A DNA stretch of 10,942 nt. Source: HGM04593 sp045654645 (GTDB lineage: Bacteria > Bacteroidota > Bacteroidia > Bacteroidales > Bacteroidaceae). The stretch lies in the NCBI GenBank assembly GCA_045654645.1, contig JAZONR010000024.1, forward strand, positions 1 to 10,942, written 5' to 3'. The position numbers were made by a program, and so were the translations under genes. A model generated the notes under the pieces. That model saw nothing but the letters and a program-made list of their open reading frames with translations, searched no databases and had not been told where the DNA came from. Positions 7,503 through 10,942 of the stretch are shown in pieces (the first letter of the stretch is position 1; each line of letters starts with the position of its first letter).

Positions 7503-8258
7503 ATGAAAAGAGTAATATATACAATAGCACTTATTCTAAGTTCCCTCACCATTATGGCGCAGGGAAACATAACCAAGGACGCCGGCGACAAAGCCTATTC
7601 AGAAGGCCGCTATGCCGATGCCATTGAAATCTATGAAACACTTATTGGCAACAACAACCCATCCTTGTCCTTGTACTACAACCTGGGCAATGCCTACTTT
7701 CGCAACAACGAAGCAGGCAAAGCCATTCTCAACTATGAACGTGCATTGAGAGTAAACCCCAATGATGACGACACAAAGGAGAACCTTAAATTTGTGCAAA
7801 GCACAATAATTGATAAGGTTCCGGTTGATGAAATACCCTTCTATAAAAGCTGGGGAAATGCCTTTACAGGCATCCTCACTATAGATGCCTGGGCCATCAT
7901 CGGCATTGTCTCGTTTCTGCTTATGCTTGTTGCGCTCTTCATCTACTTCTTCAGGACCAACCTGCGCAGAACATCTTTAACATTAGCCATAGTGTTCATT
8001 TTCATAACATTTATAGCTAATATATCAGCCCATAGTCTCTATGTAAAGTGTCAGGACAAGAGCGAAGCTGTTATTCTCGATGAGATGGTGGTGGTGAAGA
8101 GTTCACCCGACAACTCGGGTACAGAGCTCACCAAGATACACGAAGGACTTAAAGTGAAAATCATCGACAGCAGCCTGATGGAGTGGACTAGGATTGAAGC
8201 CAACAATGGCAATAGGGTAGTTGGTTGGGTAAAATCCAAGTCTCTGGAAAAGATATAA
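7503..8258 (+). CDS. batE: BatE, TPR and SH3-like domain membrane protein
   Basis: A 251-residue protein: signal peptide (cut near MAQ, residues 18-20), two TPR motifs at about 24-52 and 56-89 (YYNLGNAYFRNNEAGKAILN), two membrane helices at about 129-150 and 157-176 joined by a basic turn (RTNLRR), and a C-terminal SH3-like domain at about 186-250 ending GWVKSKSLEKI. The signal peptide and helical hairpin put both the TPR and SH3-like domains in the periplasm. Bacterial SH3 domains often bind peptidoglycan or peptides, so BatE may tie the complex to the cell wall; this is inferred. It starts 13 nt after batD, which together with the TPR fold identifies it as BatE. No sequence irregularities are seen. 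Confidence 0.9.
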   Translation: MKRVIYTIALILSSLTIMAQGNITKDAGDKAYSEGRYADAIEIYETLIGNNNPSLSLYYNLGNAYFRNNEAGKAILNYERALRVNPNDDDTKENLKFVQSTIIDKVPVDEIPFYKSWGNAFTGILTIDAWAIIGIVSFLLMLVALFIYFFRTNLRRTSLTLAIVFIFITFIANISAHSLYVKCQDKSEAVILDEMVVVKSSPDNSGTELTKIHEGLKVKIIDSSLMEWTRIEANNGNRVVGWVKSKSLEKI

Positions 8259-8279
8259 GACGCACACACAACAGTTACA

Positions 8280-8984
8280 ATGAACACAAACACAATAATT
8301 GACATAGACAAATACCTTCTTCTAACACTAAATGGCAGCGACTCAATCTTTTGGGACGGCTGTATGAAGGTATACACCTCAATGGCAATATGGGCACCAT
8401 TGGTGCTTGCACTAATATACATACTTGTTAAGAACAACCGTGTAAAAGATTTCTTTCTGCTCCTGCTGTTCATTGTAGCTGTGGTATCACTGACAGACCT
8501 CATATCATCGAGCATCTGTAAGCCGCTGTTTGCACGTTGGCGTCCCACGCGCGACCCGATGTTGATGTATGCAGTTGATGTGGTCGATGGCATACGCGGC
8601 AAGGACTATGGTTTCACATCAAGCCACGCCGCCAATTCATTTGGCATTGCCACCTTCGTGCTGCTGCTCATAAGACACAAGGTCCTCACAATATCACTCA
8701 TCCTGTGGGCTGCATTCAATGCCTATACCCGCATCTATCTTGGTGTTCACTATCCGGGAGACATACTTGCAGGCACTTTCATTGGAGTAACCGTTGGATG
8801 GGGAATGTACAAGCTATATAAATATGTTTCACGCAAACAGAAACACAATGCACATCGTGACTGGATATCGAGCCAATATACAAAATCGGGCTACCTTGTC
8901 TCCGATGTATACCTTTTTCTGCTTGTGATGTATGCAACATTCATAGCAATTCCAATGATATCGTTCTTCAATTTCAACTACTGA
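8280..8984 (+). CDS. PAP2-family membrane phosphatase
   Basis: A 234-residue integral membrane phosphatase of the PAP2 superfamily, which removes phosphate from lipid phosphates or pyrophosphates such as undecaprenyl pyrophosphate, lipid A or phosphatidylglycerol phosphate. All three catalytic motifs are present: K81-x6-R88-P89 (KPLFARWRP), a second motif SSHA at 114-117 with the catalytic H116, and R151-x5-H157-x3-D161 (RIYLGVHYPGD). The second motif reads TSSHA rather than the common PSGH. About five to six hydrophobic helices are visible, the last near 207-229 beyond the catalytic core. It starts 21 nt after batE with no terminator between, so it is probably the last gene of the bat transcript. 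The substrate cannot be assigned from sequence alone; an undecaprenyl-pyrophosphate role is one possibility. Confidence 0.92.
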   Translation: MNTNTIIDIDKYLLLTLNGSDSIFWDGCMKVYTSMAIWAPLVLALIYILVKNNRVKDFFLLLLFIVAVVSLTDLISSSICKPLFARWRPTRDPMLMYAVDVVDGIRGKDYGFTSSHAANSFGIATFVLLLIRHKVLTISLILWAAFNAYTRIYLGVHYPGDILAGTFIGVTVGWGMYKLYKYVSRKQKHNAHRDWISSQYTKSGYLVSDVYLFLLVMYATFIAIPMISFFNFNY

Positions 8985-8997
8985 GAACAGAGAGTCT

Positions 8998-9018
8998 GTG
9001 GGCCATTTTTCGGCCCGC
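8998..9018 (+). terminator. Weak hairpin after the PAP2 gene, possible end of bat operon
   Basis: Bases 8998-9004 (gtgggcc) pair with 9012-9018 (ggcccgc) through one G-T wobble, leaving a 7-nt loop atttttc. It begins 13 nt after the stop codon. A T-run (9035-9041) comes only 17 nt later, so this is not a textbook intrinsic terminator; it may end transcription poorly or only stabilise the 3' end. Confidence 0.4.
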
Positions 9019-9052
9019 TCTTCTGCACGCAAACATTTTTTCCTGAAAGATG

Positions 9053-9083
9053 TTGCCATAGCACACTTTTTTTACTAAATTTG
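9053..9083 (+). promoter_or_regulatory. Bacteroidales-type promoter (-33 TTG, -7 TAnnTTTG)
   Basis: The -7 box TAAATTTG (9076-9083) matches TAnnTTTG exactly. A TTG (9053-9055, in GTTG) lies 20 bp upstream, within the usual spacing for the housekeeping sigma factor of this phylum. It follows the hairpin and precedes the SPOR-domain gene, so it should drive the two genes to 10628. The predicted transcript start falls at about 9087-9091, essentially on the GTG start codon at 9088. Confidence 0.72.
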
Positions 9084-9087
9084 CTTC

Positions 9088-10110
9088 GTGGAAAAAATAA
9101 TCAACAACATAACAAGGCTCCTGGCACACCACAATTGTGTGATTATACCGGGAATAGGTGCATTCCTTGCGCACAGAGTTCCTGCGCGCTACAATGCCGC
9201 CGATGGCATCTTTATGCCTCCAATGAGAACATTGGCTTTCAACCCACAGGTTACTGTTGATGACGCTTTGTTGCAGTCAGAATATATGAACAACACTTCT
9301 CTCTCCTATGACGAAGCCGGTGTTGAGATGACCAATGATATTGACCGTTTGCGTTCAACACTCTCATCCAATGGTGTGGTGCGTTTTGGCGAACTCGGTA
9401 CATTCTCAATGGATATTGAGGGGAGTATAACCTTTGATCCAAATGAAAACGGCATCGATGACCCATACAGTTTCGGTTTCCAGCCATTGGCAATAAGCCG
9501 TTTGAGCGAACTCGAGAAGAGAGATATCGTAATCAAGCGCAGCAGCATCAGCAAATATGTCTCCATTGCTGCCGCCATCATCATAGCCCTGTTTGTCATT
9601 GCCCCCATCGGCAACAGTGTCTACGACAACAACATACAGGCATCATTTCTAGCCTTCACGCCATCGACAAAAGCCACAAGCTCAATTGTTGCAGATAACA
9701 TAAAGGCATTGCAGCCTTCGGTAGAGGAGTGTGAGATTGCTCCCGTAGCAGAAACCGCAACTGCAACCATTACCACTGTGGGAGAGACAACGCTCATCAA
9801 AGAGCCCTCTACATTAATCGACAATACCATTGTTGCAGAAACACCCGCTGTTACCGAGTGCGCCGAAGAAGAGATTGTTGAAGCGACACAACCTCAACAT
9901 TCAATCATTGTTGCAAGCACACCCAATCCCCAAAAGGCCGAGCTTGCGATAAGCGAACTTTCAAGAAAAATGAAGGCAGACTACACTGTTGTTGAAGGCA
10001 ATGGCCGTTTCCGCATATCAATAGAGAACTACGATAACGGCGATGATGCAACAGCTGCATTGGAGCGCATCAAGGCAACATTCCCCGATGCCTGGATTTA
10101 CATTCACTGA
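9088..10110 (+). CDS. HU/CCDC81-like and SPOR domain membrane protein
   Basis: A 340-residue protein. Residues 1-58 (LLAHHNCVIIPGIGAFLAH) and about 60-135 (VVRFGELGTFSMD) fit the paired HU-CCDC81-type domains found at the front of many Bacteroidales SPOR proteins. A membrane helix spans about 158-174 (SIAAAIIIALFVIAPIG), then an Ala/Thr/Glu-rich linker, then a SPOR domain at about 271-340 (HSIIVAST...FRISIENY). SPOR domains bind peptidoglycan stripped of stem peptides, usually at division sites. The single helix places the HU-like part in the cytoplasm and SPOR in the periplasm. The start is GTG: the frame has a stop at 9076 and the first in-frame ATG is codon 43, too late for the conserved N-terminus. 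The promoter box ends 4 nt upstream. It could link division-site wall to cytoplasmic partners or DNA, which is inference. Confidence 0.88.
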   Translation: MEKIINNITRLLAHHNCVIIPGIGAFLAHRVPARYNAADGIFMPPMRTLAFNPQVTVDDALLQSEYMNNTSLSYDEAGVEMTNDIDRLRSTLSSNGVVRFGELGTFSMDIEGSITFDPNENGIDDPYSFGFQPLAISRLSELEKRDIVIKRSSISKYVSIAAAIIIALFVIAPIGNSVYDNNIQASFLAFTPSTKATSSIVADNIKALQPSVEECEIAPVAETATATITTVGETTLIKEPSTLIDNTIVAETPAVTECAEEEIVEATQPQHSIIVASTPNPQKAELAISELSRKMKADYTVVEGNGRFRISIENYDNGDDATAALERIKATFPDAWIYIH

Positions 10111-10127
10111 TAAAGAGAACTCCTTTT

Positions 10128-10628
10128 ATGAGCAAAATAATATGTCCTAAGTGCGACCACGCCATTGACTTTGACGCATCATCATACAGTGAAGGCCAGT
10201 CGCTGGTCTTTGAGTGTGAGCACTGCCGCAAAAGTTTCACAATACGCATTGGCGAGAACGAGGATGAAATTGTAACCGAGGATTTCGGCCACATTGTAGT
10301 AATAGAGAACACCTTTTGCTACAAACAGATAATCCCACTTTGCGAGGGCGACAATATGTTCGGACGCTACAATAAAGGCACAGTCATTTCTCATCCCATT
10401 GAGACAAGCGATCCCAGTATGGACCGCCGCCACTGTATCATAAACGTGAAGCGCGATTATTCGGGAAACCTTCTCTACACAATACGCGACAACCAAAGCG
10501 TAACCGGCACATTTGTGATGAACCGCATATTGGGCAATCGCGAAAGACTGCTCATTGAGGATGGTGCCATCATCACCCTGGGTGCCACAACCCTCATACT
10601 GCACACTCCCGAAGCGGAAGATAAATAA
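10128..10628 (+). CDS. Zinc-ribbon and FHA domain protein
   Basis: A 166-residue soluble protein. An N-terminal zinc ribbon is formed by C6-x2-C9 (CPKC) and C30-x2-C33 (CEHC). An FHA domain fills about 70-160: the GR pair at 79-80 (FGRYNKG), DRRHCIINV at 99-107, the SVTGTFV turn at 124-130, and the closing IEDGAIITLG at 143-152. FHA domains normally bind phosphothreonine. Here the serine of the usual SRRH motif is Asp99 and the asparagine of NGT is Thr126, so phosphopeptide binding may be altered or lost. It starts 17 nt after the SPOR gene and shares its promoter and terminator, suggesting a joint role. No Ser/Thr kinase is visible in the window. Domain calls are firm; the cellular role is unknown. 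Confidence 0.9.
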   Translation: MSKIICPKCDHAIDFDASSYSEGQSLVFECEHCRKSFTIRIGENEDEIVTEDFGHIVVIENTFCYKQIIPLCEGDNMFGRYNKGTVISHPIETSDPSMDRRHCIINVKRDYSGNLLYTIRDNQSVTGTFVMNRILGNRERLLIEDGAIITLGATTLILHTPEAEDK

Positions 10629-10650
10629 AAATACAACAAGCAAACCTCTG

Positions 10651-10690
10651 CGAGGGTGCCCCTTAATACTTTTGGGGCACCCTCGTTTGT
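10651..10690 (+). terminator. Strong intrinsic terminator after FHA gene
   Basis: A perfect 12-bp stem pairs 10651-10662 (cgagggtgcccc) with 10674-10685 (ggggcaccctcg) around an 11-nt loop, followed by tttgtt. It lies 22 nt after the FHA stop codon and should end the SPOR-FHA transcript. It also separates that unit from the repeat array downstream. Confidence 0.88.
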
Positions 10691-10731
10691 TAGATGTTGA
10701 ATAAAAAGAGCTGTTTAGCCCCAAAAAGCGC

Positions 10732-10942
10732 AACCGACGCAGCACGCGAGAGCAGAGAGTGCTTGCATTCTATGCCGAGCAGCAAGGAGGAAAAACCAGG
10801 CATTGCGGATTAACCGACGCAGCACGCGAGAGTAGAGAGTGCTTGCATTCTATGCCGAGCAGCAAGGAGGAAAAACCACGCATTGCGGATTAACCGACGC
10901 AGCACGCGAGAGCAGAGAGTGCTTGCATTCTATGCCGAGCAG
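10732..10942. repeat. 80-bp tandem repeat array, running off the window
   Basis: Two full 80-bp units (10732-10811, 10812-10891) and the first 51 bp of a third (10892-10942) follow each other with no spacers. Only two positions vary: 10753/10833/10913 is C/T/C and 10799/10879 is G/C. Each unit starts aaccgacgcagcacgcgaga. It holds a bulged 7-bp stem (10739-10745 with 10759-10766 in unit 1), a short palindrome gcat-tct-atgc (10765-10775) and a perfect AAGGAGG (10784-10790). A 13-codon ORF, MPSSKEEKPGIAD, ends in TAA at the unit boundary (10772-10813; the second copy has R for G). On the minus strand, 10883-10770 reads as a 37-residue ORF across the boundary. The absence of spacers excludes a CRISPR array. 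It may be an intergenic minisatellite or an array of structured RNAs; the function is unknown. Confidence 0.9.

Noticed and set aside
10182..10745. Minus-strand 187-codon ORF
   Set aside because: It runs antisense through the whole FHA gene and the terminator stem. The + strand frame has clear zinc-ribbon and FHA motifs, so this is a shadow.
10732..10942. CRISPR array
   Set aside because: Units of 80 bp are directly joined and near-identical throughout. There are no unique spacers and no cas genes in the window.
10732..10942. Insertion sequence or integration site
   Set aside because: No transposase or integrase frame, no terminal inverted repeats, and no target duplication can be seen at the left edge of the array.

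Overview
The window is a stretch of a Bacteroidota chromosome, most likely Bacteroidales. The evidence is a complete bat (Bacteroides aerotolerance) gene order, A-rich start contexts without Shine-Dalgarno sequences, frequent ATA isoleucine codons, and a promoter matching the Bacteroidales -33 TTG / -7 TAnnTTTG pattern. All real genes lie on the + strand. I cannot name the genus from the sequence alone.

Positions 3-8984 look like one long operon with gaps of 7-36 nt. In order it encodes a MoxR AAA+ ATPase (5' end cut off by the window), a DUF58 protein, a BatD-like two-pass membrane protein, BatA and BatB (paralogous membrane-anchored von Willebrand A proteins), BatC (TPR plus a Q/E/K-rich tail), BatD, BatE (TPR plus SH3-like domain) and a PAP2 phosphatase. 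Signal peptides and the positive-inside rule place MoxR, DUF58 and the C-terminal helical domains of the two BatD-type proteins in the cytoplasm. They place the vWA, beta-rich, TPR and SH3 domains in the periplasm. The likely theme is a MoxR ATPase acting with vWA partners on an envelope-spanning assembly. The substrate is unknown, and the historical aerotolerance role is not proven as a direct function.

Positions 8985-9087 hold a weak hairpin and a clear promoter. A second, two-gene unit follows: a protein with a predicted HU/CCDC81-like N-terminus, one membrane helix and a C-terminal SPOR domain, then a zinc-ribbon/FHA protein. The unit ends at a strong terminator hairpin (10651-10685). The promoter's -7 box ends only 4 nt before the GTG start, so the mRNA is probably leaderless.

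The right edge (10732-10942) is a tandem array of an 80-bp unit: two full copies and part of a third, cut by the window end. It is the least explained element here. Each full unit carries a short ORF, a perfect AAGGAGG and a small hairpin. Other points of note are an abrupt codon-use change inside moxR near position 240, and an FHA domain lacking two of the residues normally used to bind phosphothreonine.
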